Shown here in pieces: positions 17,278 to 26,456 of a stretch of 33,298 nucleotides of DNA (positions are counted from its first letter, which is position 1; each line of letters starts with the position of its first letter). Under the pieces are notes generated by a model. The model was not told the origin of the DNA, did no database searches, and saw only the letters and a program-made list of their open reading frames with translations. The stretch is from a bacterium (GTDB lineage: Bacteria > CLD3 > SB21), in the NCBI GenBank assembly GCA_013359335.1, contig JABWBZ010000005.1, positions 1-33,298 on the forward strand. The letters run 5' to 3'. A program made the translations under genes and the position numbers.

Positions 17278-19647
17278 TTATTCATATCGTAAAGCATTAA
17301 CCGGATTTTCGGTGGCTATTTTATACACGCGCGATCCGACGGTCAGAACGGCCAACAATAGCATGGCCACTACGGCGCCCATAAACGGAACCATAGTAAT
17401 CGGTGCGTGCGAATTGAAAATGCTGTTCAATAACCCGTTGAGCGCGATGTAAGCGATGGGGAAAATCAACGCTGCAGCGATTATGATTAATACGTAAAAT
17501 TCACGGTTGACCAAATTCATAATGTGCGGTGCAGAGGCGCCGAGAACTTTGCGGATACCGATTTCTTTCGTACGGCGCGCGATATTCATGGACACGAGCG
17601 CAAAAAGTCCCATCGCGGCAATGATCATGGTCATCACGGCAACATAGATGAACATGTTTTTAATATTTTCATTTTCGACAAAATCTTCTTCAAACACCTT
17701 ATCCTGAAAACCTAATTCAAACGGCACGTCGGGCGTCAGCTTTTTCCATTCGGCTTTCATGGCAGCGACGACTTCGTCCGCTTTATCCGGCTGCATCTTG
17801 ACCGACATTAAACGGTAGGACGCTTTCGGAATCGCTTTGATCACCATCGGTTCGACCGGGCGCATGAACGTGCGCGTATAAAAATCGCTTACGACGCCGA
17901 TCACGCTGTATTCTTTGCCCTCAATGCGCAGAACCTTTCCGGCGGATTGTTGCCAGCCCAATTGTGAAGCGAGCGTTTGATTGATCATCACGCTTTGCTC
18001 CTCATCAGTTTTCAAAGCCGGATCGAAGCTTCGGCCTTCTTCAATACCGATGCCCAGCGTTTCAATATAGTCCGTGCCGACGCGCATCATATTGGTTTGA
18101 AACGTATTTCCTTCCGTCTCCATCGTCATACCGACGCTTTGACTCCGGCCGGCTTGATGAAGGGATCCTGCAATCCGATCGACTCCCGGCGTACGCAGCA
18201 TCGCAGCTTCAAACCGTTCATATTCCTCGGCGGAATTAAAATTTACCACCGCTACTTGTTCGCCTTTGAAACCCAGATCCATCGATGTGAAATAATCGTT
18301 GTTAATTTTGAAAACGATGGCGGCGACGATGGCAAACAAACAAATGGCAAATTGCAATACAACCAAAACGCGCGTCATAAATTTGTTGCCGGTCACTTGC
18401 TGAAGATCGCAGAAAATTTTAACAGGCTGAAACGTACTCATATACAAGGATGGATATAAACCGGAAATGACTCCGATCGCGGCAACTAAAAGTCCCATAA
18501 AAATCAAAAGCGGGTAATCGGAAAAAATATCGAAGCTAATCCAGTGACCGTCGATCAGAGTATTCATAAACGGCGCAAACGCCGCTTCCGCCAAACCGAG
18601 ACCGATCAGCAGCGCCACAAACGATACGATCAACGATTCGCCTAAAAACTGCAGTAGCAACTGGCGCCGCTGTCCACCCAAAACTTTCCGAACGCCGATT
18701 TCTTTGAAACGGCGCGCCGAGCCGGCGATCATGTTGTTCATAAAATTAAAACACGCCATCAGCATCAGCAGCCCAGCAATGATAGCCAGGGCAATTAGTC
18801 CGTTGGGGTTGGCTCCACGCGAAATATCTCCCCGGGTACGGTTGGAGTTTTTGGCAAGGTCAACCACATTATCGATATAAAAGGATTTGTAAAGCCGGTC
18901 GGGATTGACCGCGTTGTACGTCGCGATGTTATTTTGAATTTTTGATTCGACGGCCTTGGCATTGCTTCCGGGCGACAACTGAATAAAGGTAGCCGCTACG
19001 CTGTAATCCCATCCGTTGGCTTTCGGCGTAATGGCCTCAACCAAGCCGAATCCACACAACAAATCAAAACTAAAGCTGGCATTACGCGGTGCCTTACGAA
19101 TGATGCCTCGGACGACGAGATCGTACTTATGAGTTGGATCGATCCGTACGGTCAGCGTTTTGCCCAGCGCATTTTCTTTACCGAAATATTTGTCCGCTTT
19201 TTCCTCACTCAGAAAAATGGCGCTTGGATCCACTAATGCGTGCGGATCGCCGTCAACGAGCGGAAAAGTAAACATATCAAAAAAACCGGGATCGGCAAAC
19301 CATATCAATTCTTTAAAAACATTATCTCCGTAACGTACGGATGCATCGAAGTTATCGATTCGAACTGAACGTTTGACTTCGGGCAGTTGTTCTTTGAGCG
19401 CCGGTCCCAACGCCGCGGGAGTAAAGCCCCATCGTTCTTCACCGTTGTTTACCGGTTTGACGTGGCCGATCATGTAAATATCGGCGGCATTGGCGTGAAA
19501 TTCATCCTGGCTTATAAACGTGTAAATAAAAACAAAAATAGTCAGACAGACGCCGATGCCCATCGACAGGCCAAGAACGTTAATACCCGTATGCAGACGG
19601 TTGCGCCATAAAATGCGGACAGCCGTGCGGAGATAATTTTTGAACAT
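17278..19647 (-). CDS. ABC transporter permease, MacB_PCD/FtsX type (divergent subtype, resembles 2656-5022)
   Basis: 789 aa; 'ARRFKEIGVRKVLGGQRRQLLLQFLGES', 'RRTKEIGIRKVLGASAPHIM'; C-term NPVNALRYE. Confidence 0.93.
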   Translation of the reverse strand: MFKNYLRTAVRILWRNRLHTGINVLGLSMGIGVCLTIFVFIYTFISQDEFHANAADIYMIGHVKPVNNGEERWGFTPAALGPALKEQLPEVKRSVRIDNFDASVRYGDNVFKELIWFADPGFFDMFTFPLVDGDPHALVDPSAIFLSEEKADKYFGKENALGKTLTVRIDPTHKYDLVVRGIIRKAPRNASFSFDLLCGFGLVEAITPKANGWDYSVAATFIQLSPGSNAKAVESKIQNNIATYNAVNPDRLYKSFYIDNVVDLAKNSNRTRGDISRGANPNGLIALAIIAGLLMLMACFNFMNNMIAGSARRFKEIGVRKVLGGQRRQLLLQFLGESLIVSFVALLIGLGLAEAAFAPFMNTLIDGHWISFDIFSDYPLLIFMGLLVAAIGVISGLYPSLYMSTFQPVKIFCDLQQVTGNKFMTRVLVVLQFAICLFAIVAAIVFKINNDYFTSMDLGFKGEQVAVVNFNSAEEYERFEAAMLRTPGVDRIAGSLHQAGRSQSVGMTMETEGNTFQTNMMRVGTDYIETLGIGIEEGRSFDPALKTDEEQSVMINQTLASQLGWQQSAGKVLRIEGKEYSVIGVVSDFYTRTFMRPVEPMVIKAIPKASYRLMSVKMQPDKADEVVAAMKAEWKKLTPDVPFELGFQDKVFEEDFVENENIKNMFIYVAVMTMIIAAMGLFALVSMNIARRTKEIGIRKVLGASAPHIMNLVNREFYVLIIIAAALIFPIAYIALNGLLNSIFNSHAPITMVPFMGAVVAMLLLAVLTVGSRVYKIATENPVNALRYE

Positions 19648-19660
19648 AAGGCGCTCCTGT

Positions 19661-20350
<690 letters not shown>

Positions 20351-20400
20351 GACTGAATTCCTTTATTTGGTTGGTGTATTTTGTATTAGCATAAAAGCTT

Positions 20401-20760
20401 TCAGCTTTCGGCTCTCAGCCTTTGAAGAAAGGCCGTGAGCATTTTTTTGATTTCGACTACGCCGGAAGCTACTTTTTCGTAATCTGGCTTTTTTATGTAA
20501 TGGAGATCACAAGCCAAAAGTAGATGATATTCGAGTTCGCTCGCCGATCCCATTGCAATTTGCAAAAAACGAGCAAAATCGGCATCGGTTCTCCTACCAC
20601 AACCTTCAGCGATATTAGCAGGTATGGAAGATGATGCTCTTCGTATTTGACTTGTTAGACCGAACAATTCATCATTTGGAAAATTTTTTGTCATGGAATA
20701 CAGAATTAATGTTAACTGATGACTTTTTACCCATACATCTAAATTTCGAAAATCTTTCAT
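20401..20760 (-). CDS. Four-helix-bundle protein, S23 / 23S rRNA intervening-sequence-protein family
   Basis: 119 aa; 'MKDFRNLDVWVKSHQLTLILYSMTKNFPNDELFGLTSQIRRASSSIPANIAEGCGRRTDADFARFLQIAMGSASELEYHL' is the characteristic family pattern. Confidence 0.93.
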   Translation of the reverse strand: MKDFRNLDVWVKSHQLTLILYSMTKNFPNDELFGLTSQIRRASSSIPANIAEGCGRRTDADFARFLQIAMGSASELEYHLLLACDLHYIKKPDYEKVASGVVEIKKMLTAFLQRLRAES

Positions 20761-20798
20761 TGTTTTCCTTTACAGCGAATAGCTGAACGCCGACAGCT
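20403..20798. repeat. Inverted repeat pair framing the S23 ORF (AGCTTTCGGCTCTCAGC / GCTGAACGCCGACAGCT)
   Basis: Arm 20403-20419 versus reverse complement of 20782-20798 (AGCTGTCGGCGTTCAGC): 14/17 identical; the S23 stop codon falls at the arm edge. Confidence 0.6.
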
Positions 20799-20803
20799 AT
20801 GAG

Positions 20804-22060
20804 CTATTTCTGTTTCAACATCAACTTATCAATATCCCCATAACTGTCGTACGACGAGGTCACAACCTGTTCGCCCGGAAACAGGCCATCGATGACTTCA
20901 AAAACCTGGGGATTTTGCCGGCCGAGTTTGATCGGACGTTTGATGGCGAAGTCGCCCGAAGGATCGACGACAAAGATCCATTGGCCGCCGGTCTTCTGAT
21001 AAAATCCGCCGCGCGGCACGAGTATCGCTTCGGCGAGATCGCCGAGTTCCAGACGAATCTGCAACGTCTGGCCGCGGCGGATATCTTTCGGCGCTTCGCC
21101 CTGAAATTCCATATCCACTTCAAACCGGCCGTTGCTCACTTCCGGATAAACTTTTTTGATGATAAGAATGTAAGTTTTGCCGGCGAAATCGAATTCGCCC
21201 GTTTGCCCGATCTGAATGCGCGCAATATAATGTTCGTCAATTCCCGCGCGAACTTTGAATCCGTCGAGCACGTCGATCTGGCCCAAACGATCACCGGCGC
21301 GTTTGGATTCGCCAAGCTCGGCGTTACGGGACGTTAATTGCCCGTTGACAGGAGCCCGAATGGTGAGGTTGGCAAGATTTTCTTTGATGACATTCAGATT
21401 AGTTTGCATGTGCTGGATTGACGCCTCGAGCGATTGCATCTGCGTCGCACGCAAAATTGAATCGGAATGCATACTCTCGATCAAAAGATCGCGGCGATTG
21501 ACGGCATATTGATATTCATCGCGCGCTTGCTCGTATTCTTGTTGGGAAGTAAGATTTTGCGAGAGCAAACCTTTTTGAATATCGTAATTCCGTTTCCAGC
21601 GCCCGATCTGATATTCCAGATCGATGAGGTCGCCTTTATTGCGAATCCGGTTTTGTTCGAATGCCAGCCGGGTATTGCGCAAATTATTGATCTGCTCGAA
21701 AAGCTGCGCTTCGCGGAACATCACGTCCATTTGCAGATTCGTATTGGTCAGCTTCAAAAGCTCTTCGCCCTCTTTCACGATCGTACCTTCTTCGACGAAT
21801 AATTTTTCAACGCGTCCGCCTTCCATCGCGTCGAGATAGATCGTCTTGATCGGCAACACATTGCCGGTCACGGGAATAAATTCCTGAAAAGGACCTTTCG
21901 TGACTTTGGCCAGTGTGATTTTTTCAACTTCGACATTCAGTTTGGACGACGTATCACCGAAAAGAAACGTGTAAAAAACAAAAATGAACAAAAGTCCGCC
22001 GCCTGCAAAAATCGCGATCTTTTTCGGAGGCCAATTCTTTTTTTCAATTTTACGATCCAT
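20804..22060 (-). CDS. Periplasmic adaptor subunit (HlyD/MacA/RND-type membrane fusion protein)
   Basis: TM anchor, 'VKEGEELLKLTN' lipoyl half, long coiled coil, 'IRAPVNGQLTSRNAELGESKRAGDRLGQI', beta-barrel. The ORF track starts at 22099; the internal ATG at 22060 (MDRKIEKKNWPPKK) is preferred because a GGAA-type RBS precedes it and a candidate promoter ends near 22100. Confidence 0.92.
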   Translation of the reverse strand: MDRKIEKKNWPPKKIAIFAGGGLLFIFVFYTFLFGDTSSKLNVEVEKITLAKVTKGPFQEFIPVTGNVLPIKTIYLDAMEGGRVEKLFVEEGTIVKEGEELLKLTNTNLQMDVMFREAQLFEQINNLRNTRLAFEQNRIRNKGDLIDLEYQIGRWKRNYDIQKGLLSQNLTSQQEYEQARDEYQYAVNRRDLLIESMHSDSILRATQMQSLEASIQHMQTNLNVIKENLANLTIRAPVNGQLTSRNAELGESKRAGDRLGQIDVLDGFKVRAGIDEHYIARIQIGQTGEFDFAGKTYILIIKKVYPEVSNGRFEVDMEFQGEAPKDIRRGQTLQIRLELGDLAEAILVPRGGFYQKTGGQWIFVVDPSGDFAIKRPIKLGRQNPQVFEVIDGLFPGEQVVTSSYDSYGDIDKLMLKQK

Positions 22061-22112
22061 GTTTTTCCAATTCCATGTTTTGTAATAAGCTAGAAACAAT
22101 TAAGCAACGTGT

Positions 22113-22128
22113 TGCAAAGTCAATTCCC
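22113..22128 (-). promoter_or_regulatory. Candidate sigma-54 (-24/-12) promoter for the adaptor-ATPase-permease operon
   Basis: Minus strand GGGAAT-TGACT-TTGCA: GG (22127-22126), 10 nt, GC (22115-22114), the spacing of consensus TGGCAC-N5-TTGCA. Confidence 0.5.
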
Positions 22129-22186
22129 ATGCCCAAAACGTACGTTTATTTTTTAATGATTTAAGACTACGGAGAAATAATAGAAA

Positions 22187-22202
22187 TGTTCGCTTTCGCA
22201 CG
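22187..22202. promoter_or_regulatory. Candidate enhancer site 1 (degenerate): TGTTCG-CTTT-CGCACG
   Basis: Same layout as site 2; centre-to-centre distance 21 bp. Confidence 0.4.
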
Positions 22203-22207
22203 AAGAG

Positions 22208-22223
22208 TGTCCGTTTTCGGACA
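22208..22223. promoter_or_regulatory. Candidate enhancer site 2: TGTCCG-TTTT-CGGACA
   Basis: Perfect 6-bp inverted arms around 4 nt, about 88 bp upstream of the candidate -24 GG. Confidence 0.55.
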
Positions 22224-22300
22224 GTAGGTTTTTTACTCAAGAGAACGCTGAGAACATGGTGATTATGTTTGGGTCCGTGCTCTCAGGTGTGGATAGGATT

Positions 22301-25300
22301 TTAGGCTAATTTTTCCAATTCAACGATCGTATCATAGTAATTTTTTTCCAATTCTTCGATCATCGAACGGATTTTGGTGAGGTCGTTTTTGCGGCCGCAC
22401 TGATCGATATGTTCGCACAGATCGGCCATGTAACGCGCGCCGATATTGCCGCAAGCCCCTTTGAGGTTGTGTGCAGCCATCGACAAATTCGTGGTATCCT
22501 CGCCGGCCGCATGTTTTTTGATCTGAGCGATCAACGACGGCGCCTGGCGGAGAAACATGGCGATAATGTCCTGGAAAAATGTCGGATCGTCTTCGGTGGC
22601 CAGGCTTTTCAATCCGTCGATCGTGCGGGCGTCGACAATTTTATTCGGGCGTTTGAGTTCGGTATGAACCGGTTCGATTTTCGGTTTGATTGCGTGGCCC
22701 CATTTCGCCAGCGCCGCTGACACTTCTTCCAACCGGGTCGGTTTGCTGATATAATCGTCCATACCCGCTTCGATGCAGCGTTCGCGGTCGCCCTGCATCG
22801 CGTTGGCCGTCATGGCGATAATTTTCGGCCGCATATCGTTCGGCCAGTTTTCGACGATGTGGCGCGTCGCTTCGAGCCCGTCCATTTCCGGCATTTGCAT
22901 GTCCATAAATACGAGGTCGTAATGCTGCCGCTTGAGCGCGTCGACCGCTTCGATGCCGTTGCCAACTACGTCCGCGAGATAACCGATCTGCTTCAAAATC
23001 CGGAGCGCAACTTTTTGGTTGACGACGTTGTCTTCGGCAACGAGAATTCGCAGCGGGCGCAATTCGATGGTTTTGTCGTCGTCATGAATTGGTTGTTCGA
23101 GAATTTCAGGAATGGCTTTCGCTCCGGCGAGCGTATTCATCAGCATGTCGAAAAATTGCGACTGACGGATCGGCTTGGAAACATACGCCTGAAAAATTTC
23201 CTTCGCTTCTTTGACGCTGCGTTCGTTTTTGCCCAATGACGTCAGCAAAATCATCGGCATTTGTTCTTCCGTGCGCAGCTCGCGAATCGCTTTGCCCAGC
23301 ATGAGCCCGTCCATTTCCGGCATTTGCATGTCGATGATGGCGAGATCAAACGATTCGCGGTTTTTCAGCCAACCGACCGCTTCCTGCCCGGACGCCGTGG
23401 CTTTAGCTGTAAGCCCCCAATGCTGGCATTGCGTCGACAAAATCCGGCGATTGGTCTCATTGTCATCGACGATGAGAACCGATTTACCGTCGAGTTCCGT
23501 CACGCGCCCGGCTTTGCGGTCATCGACAGGTTTTTGCGCAACCGCCGTCTTGAGCGTAAATGAAAAGACCGAACCTTTGCCTTCAATACTTTCCGCCCAC
23601 ATGCGCCCGCCCATCAGTTCGGACAATCGCTTACAAATTGCCAGTCCCAACCCCGTACCGCCGTATTGCCGCGTTGTGGACGAATCGACTTGCGAAAACG
23701 ATTTGAAAAGACGATCCATTTTATTTTCAGGAATGCCGATGCCCGTATCTTTCAGGGAGAATTGCAGTTCCTGCGCGGCGCCGGATTGTTTGATCTTTTT
23801 AACGTTGAGAAAAATCTCGCCATTAGGTGTAAACTTCACGGCATTGCTGACGAGATTAGCCAAAATCTGCCGCACGCGCGTCACGTCGCCGACGACGAAC
23901 GTCGGCACATCCGGTTCGATGAAATAAAGCAATTCCAGCTGCTTTTCGGCAACCATCGACGCAAAAAGATCGAACGTGTCTTCGATGCAACTCCGCAGAT
24001 CGAACGGCTGTTCTTCCAATTCCATCTTGCCCGATTCGATTTTCGAAAAATCCAGGATATCGTTGATGATCGTCAGAAGCGTTTCACCGCTGACGCGGAT
24101 CGTTTCGACAAAACTGCGCTGCTCGGCGGACAATTCCGTTTCCATGAGCAATCCAGTCATGCCGATGACGCCGTTCATCGGCGTACGGATTTCGTGGCTC
24201 ATGTTAGCCAAAAACTCCGATTTCAACCGAGCCGCTGCCAGCGCGGCTTCGCGGGCGGAGATCAATTCCCGGTCGAGATGTTTCCGTTCGGTAATATCGC
24301 GTACGATCGCCAGCACTTCATCCACGCCGCTGACGACAATCCGCGCTTCGTGATCCCGTATGCGGCCGTCCACTTCGATCTGGTACTCGAAAACCTGCAT
24401 CTCACTCGTTTCGAGCGCTTTCTCCACATATTGCATCGTTTTTTCAGCGGCGCTGAGAATTTGCCCGCTCGTAACCACGACGCCGAAATCTTTGGGAACG
24501 CGGAAGTCGAAAATAATTCCGTCGCGCCGCAAGCGGTACATCAGATCGGGAATGGCATTGAGCAATGCCTGCGTCTTCGCTTCGCTCTTGCGTAAAGCTT
24601 CTTCCGTCTGTTTACGTTCGTTGACTTCTTTTTGTAAAGCTTTTGTGCGCTCGTCGATGCGTTTTTCGAGATTGCGGTTGATCTCTTCAAGCTGTTTGTA
24701 AGCCACTTCGAGATTGTCGACCATCTCGTTGAATGCGCTGGCGAGTTGGGCGACTTCGTCATTATAATACGTCGGCGCGCGGTGGGAAAGATCGCCGTTG
24801 GAAACCTTCACAACGGTAGCAACCATTTGCCCGAGATGGCTTGTCACGGCCGTGCTGATCGTGAAAACGGCAATCATCCCGATCACGAAAATCAACATAC
24901 TGACGGTGGTGATCGTCGTACGGCTCTGATCGATTTCCGCACGGATGCTTTCCAGGGAGATGCCGACAAATACGCGCCCGATTTTTTTTCCGTCTTTGTA
25001 AACGACGGTCATACCTTGGTACAATTTACCGTCGCCGGAAATAATATTATGATGCGTGGGATGGTCGAAATTATACTGATTCGCCAATCCGCGATTGAAA
25101 ATACCCAGCGCTTTACCGGTATTATTGATCACGATCATGTAAACGAGATCTTCATTCTGGCGGGCAACCTGGATGGTCGAATAAATAACACTCGTGTCTG
25201 CCGTTTGAATCGCACCCGAAAGGCTGAACGCCACCATTTCGCCGATGCTCTGCGCTTTCGCTTTGATGGAACGAATCGCCTGATCTTCGAGGCGGGTCGG

Positions 25301-25402
25301 GAAGAAAACGAAAATAAAAACCGAAATCACACCAATGATCAAGGTGACCAAAAGCGAGAGTTTGGTGCGAATCGTGGACAAGCCTTTTCGGGAAAACGCC
25401 AT
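22301..25402 (-). CDS. Hybrid sensor histidine kinase (periplasmic sensor, HAMP, PAS, HisKA, HATPase_c, REC, REC, Hpt)
   Basis: '[23 protein letters not shown]', '[39 protein letters not shown]', two REC domains ([26 protein letters not shown]), C-terminal Hpt '[14 protein letters not shown]'. ORF opens at 25486; Met29 (25402) is a likelier start. Confidence 0.94.
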   Translation of the reverse strand: MAFSRKGLSTIRTKLSLLVTLIIGVISVFIFVFFPTRLEDQAIRSIKAKAQSIGEMVAFSLSGAIQTADTSVIYSTIQVARQNEDLVYMIVINNTGKALGIFNRGLANQYNFDHPTHHNIISGDGKLYQGMTVVYKDGKKIGRVFVGISLESIRAEIDQSRTTITTVSMLIFVIGMIAVFTISTAVTSHLGQMVATVVKVSNGDLSHRAPTYYNDEVAQLASAFNEMVDNLEVAYKQLEEINRNLEKRIDERTKALQKEVNERKQTEEALRKSEAKTQALLNAIPDLMYRLRRDGIIFDFRVPKDFGVVVTSGQILSAAEKTMQYVEKALETSEMQVFEYQIEVDGRIRDHEARIVVSGVDEVLAIVRDITERKHLDRELISAREAALAAARLKSEFLANMSHEIRTPMNGVIGMTGLLMETELSAEQRSFVETIRVSGETLLTIINDILDFSKIESGKMELEEQPFDLRSCIEDTFDLFASMVAEKQLELLYFIEPDVPTFVVGDVTRVRQILANLVSNAVKFTPNGEIFLNVKKIKQSGAAQELQFSLKDTGIGIPENKMDRLFKSFSQVDSSTTRQYGGTGLGLAICKRLSELMGGRMWAESIEGKGSVFSFTLKTAVAQKPVDDRKAGRVTELDGKSVLIVDDNETNRRILSTQCQHWGLTAKATASGQEAVGWLKNRESFDLAIIDMQMPEMDGLMLGKAIRELRTEEQMPMILLTSLGKNERSVKEAKEIFQAYVSKPIRQSQFFDMLMNTLAGAKAIPEILEQPIHDDDKTIELRPLRILVAEDNVVNQKVALRILKQIGYLADVVGNGIEAVDALKRQHYDLVFMDMQMPEMDGLEATRHIVENWPNDMRPKIIAMTANAMQGDRERCIEAGMDDYISKPTRLEEVSAALAKWGHAIKPKIEPVHTELKRPNKIVDARTIDGLKSLATEDDPTFFQDIIAMFLRQAPSLIAQIKKHAAGEDTTNLSMAAHNLKGACGNIGARYMADLCEHIDQCGRKNDLTKIRSMIEELEKNYYDTIVELEKLA

Positions 25403-25516
25403 ACCGTTAAATGTTAATAGAACAGGGTCATTAGATTTGCGCATCAAGATAAACAAAAACCGTCCACTTAAACAACAAATTTTCACAGGTATCTCAGCAC
25501 GACCGAGTTAATTCCG

Positions 25517-25568
25517 CCACAGAGGCGCAACCCCACCTCAGGGAGGGGTCGCTTTCGTGCCTTCGTGG
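25517..25568. repeat. Intergenic quasi-palindrome CCACAGAGGCGCAACCCC...GGGGTCGCTTTCGTGCCTTCGTGG
   Basis: Outer arms CCACAGAGGC/GCCTTCGTGG (imperfect) and inner ACCCC(A)CCT/AGG(GA)GGGGT. Confidence 0.6.
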
Positions 25569-25640
25569 AACAAGAAGAAAAGGATTTTATTTTGAAACGG
25601 TTAATGATTACATTGCTTCACTCCAAAATTTGCAAAAGGA

Positions 25641-26042
25641 ATGACCATGAAAGACATTGCGGAATTGCTCAAAGAACCGGGCGTATCGATTGCCGTCGTT
25701 GGCGCCAACGATCACCCCGAAAAATATGGTTCCGTCATCTACCGCGATTTAAAACGAAAAGGCTTCAAACTTTTTCCTGTCAATCCCACGCGTCCGACCG
25801 TCGACGGCGACCAAGCTTACAAAAATATTTCCGACATTCCCGAAACGCCGACGATTATTAATTTTGTCACGCCGCCGGCCGCTACGTTGAAAGTCCTGAA
25901 AGAATGCCTGGCAAAGGGATTCATGAACGTGTGGATCCAACCCGGCGCCGAAGATCCCGACGTACTGCGATTCGTACAGGAAAATCATTTCAATTACCTC
26001 GCAAATGCATGTATCATGGTTGAAAGTAGATTGAAGAATTGA
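25641..26042 (+). CDS. CoA-binding domain protein (YccU-like, CoA_binding_2)
   Basis: 133 aa: 'VSIAVVGANDHPEKYGSVIYRDLKRKGFKLFPVNPTRPTVDGDQAYKNISDIPETPTIINFVTPPAATLKVLKE'. The 25565 start is an out-of-frame alternative. Confidence 0.9.
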   Translation: MTMKDIAELLKEPGVSIAVVGANDHPEKYGSVIYRDLKRKGFKLFPVNPTRPTVDGDQAYKNISDIPETPTIINFVTPPAATLKVLKECLAKGFMNVWIQPGAEDPDVLRFVQENHFNYLANACIMVESRLKN

Positions 26043-26053
26043 TTCATTTTTTC

Positions 26054-26449
26054 ATTGATTCATTAACTCATTACGATTTTTGTTGTGTTTAAAGCTGAAG
26101 AATTAAAAAAGCGAACTAAATTATTTGCGATCCGTATTGTACGGTTATTTCGAACGTTACCCAAAACGGAAGAAGGCCGCGTTATCGGTAAACAGCTTTT
26201 GCGCTCCGGGACATCGGTTGCGGCCAATTATCGCGCCGTTTGCCGTGCCCGATCCAAAGCTGAATTTATTGCAAAAATGGGAATTGTCGTTGAAGAAATT
26301 GACAAAACGGTTTTTTGGCTTGAAATGCTGATTGATACAGAAATTATAAATGAATCTTTGCTCAAAGATCTTCTGAAAGAGGCCAACGAATTACTGGCAA
26401 TTTTCGCAGCATCCCAAAGAACATCCAAACAATGAGTAAATGAATCAAT
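26054..26449. repeat. Inverted repeat pair framing the second S23 ORF (ATTGATTCATTAACTCATT / AATGAGTAAATGAATCAAT)
   Basis: Arm 26054-26072 versus reverse complement of 26431-26449 (ATTGATTCATTTACTCATT): 18/19 identical; the S23 stop TGA (26433-26435) is inside the right arm. Confidence 0.8.
26085..26435 (+). CDS. Four-helix-bundle protein, S23/IVP-like family (second subtype)
   Basis: 116 aa: 'GRVIGKQLLRSGTSVAANYRAVCRARSKAEFIAKMGIVVEEIDKTVFWLEML' matches the second common subgroup of this family; GTG start. Confidence 0.9.
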   Translation: MFKAEELKKRTKLFAIRIVRLFRTLPKTEEGRVIGKQLLRSGTSVAANYRAVCRARSKAEFIAKMGIVVEEIDKTVFWLEMLIDTEIINESLLKDLLKEANELLAIFAASQRTSKQ

Positions 26450-26456
26450 AAATTCC

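Noticed and set aside
23666-24595. Long plus-strand ORF (309 aa) opposite the hybrid kinase
   Set aside because: Shadow ORF antisense to a clearly conserved kinase; His/Arg/Phe-rich low-similarity composition with no domain signature.
20401-26435. S23/Avd-like proteins as part of a diversity-generating retroelement
   Set aside because: No reverse transcriptase, template/variable repeat pair or C-type-lectin target in the window.
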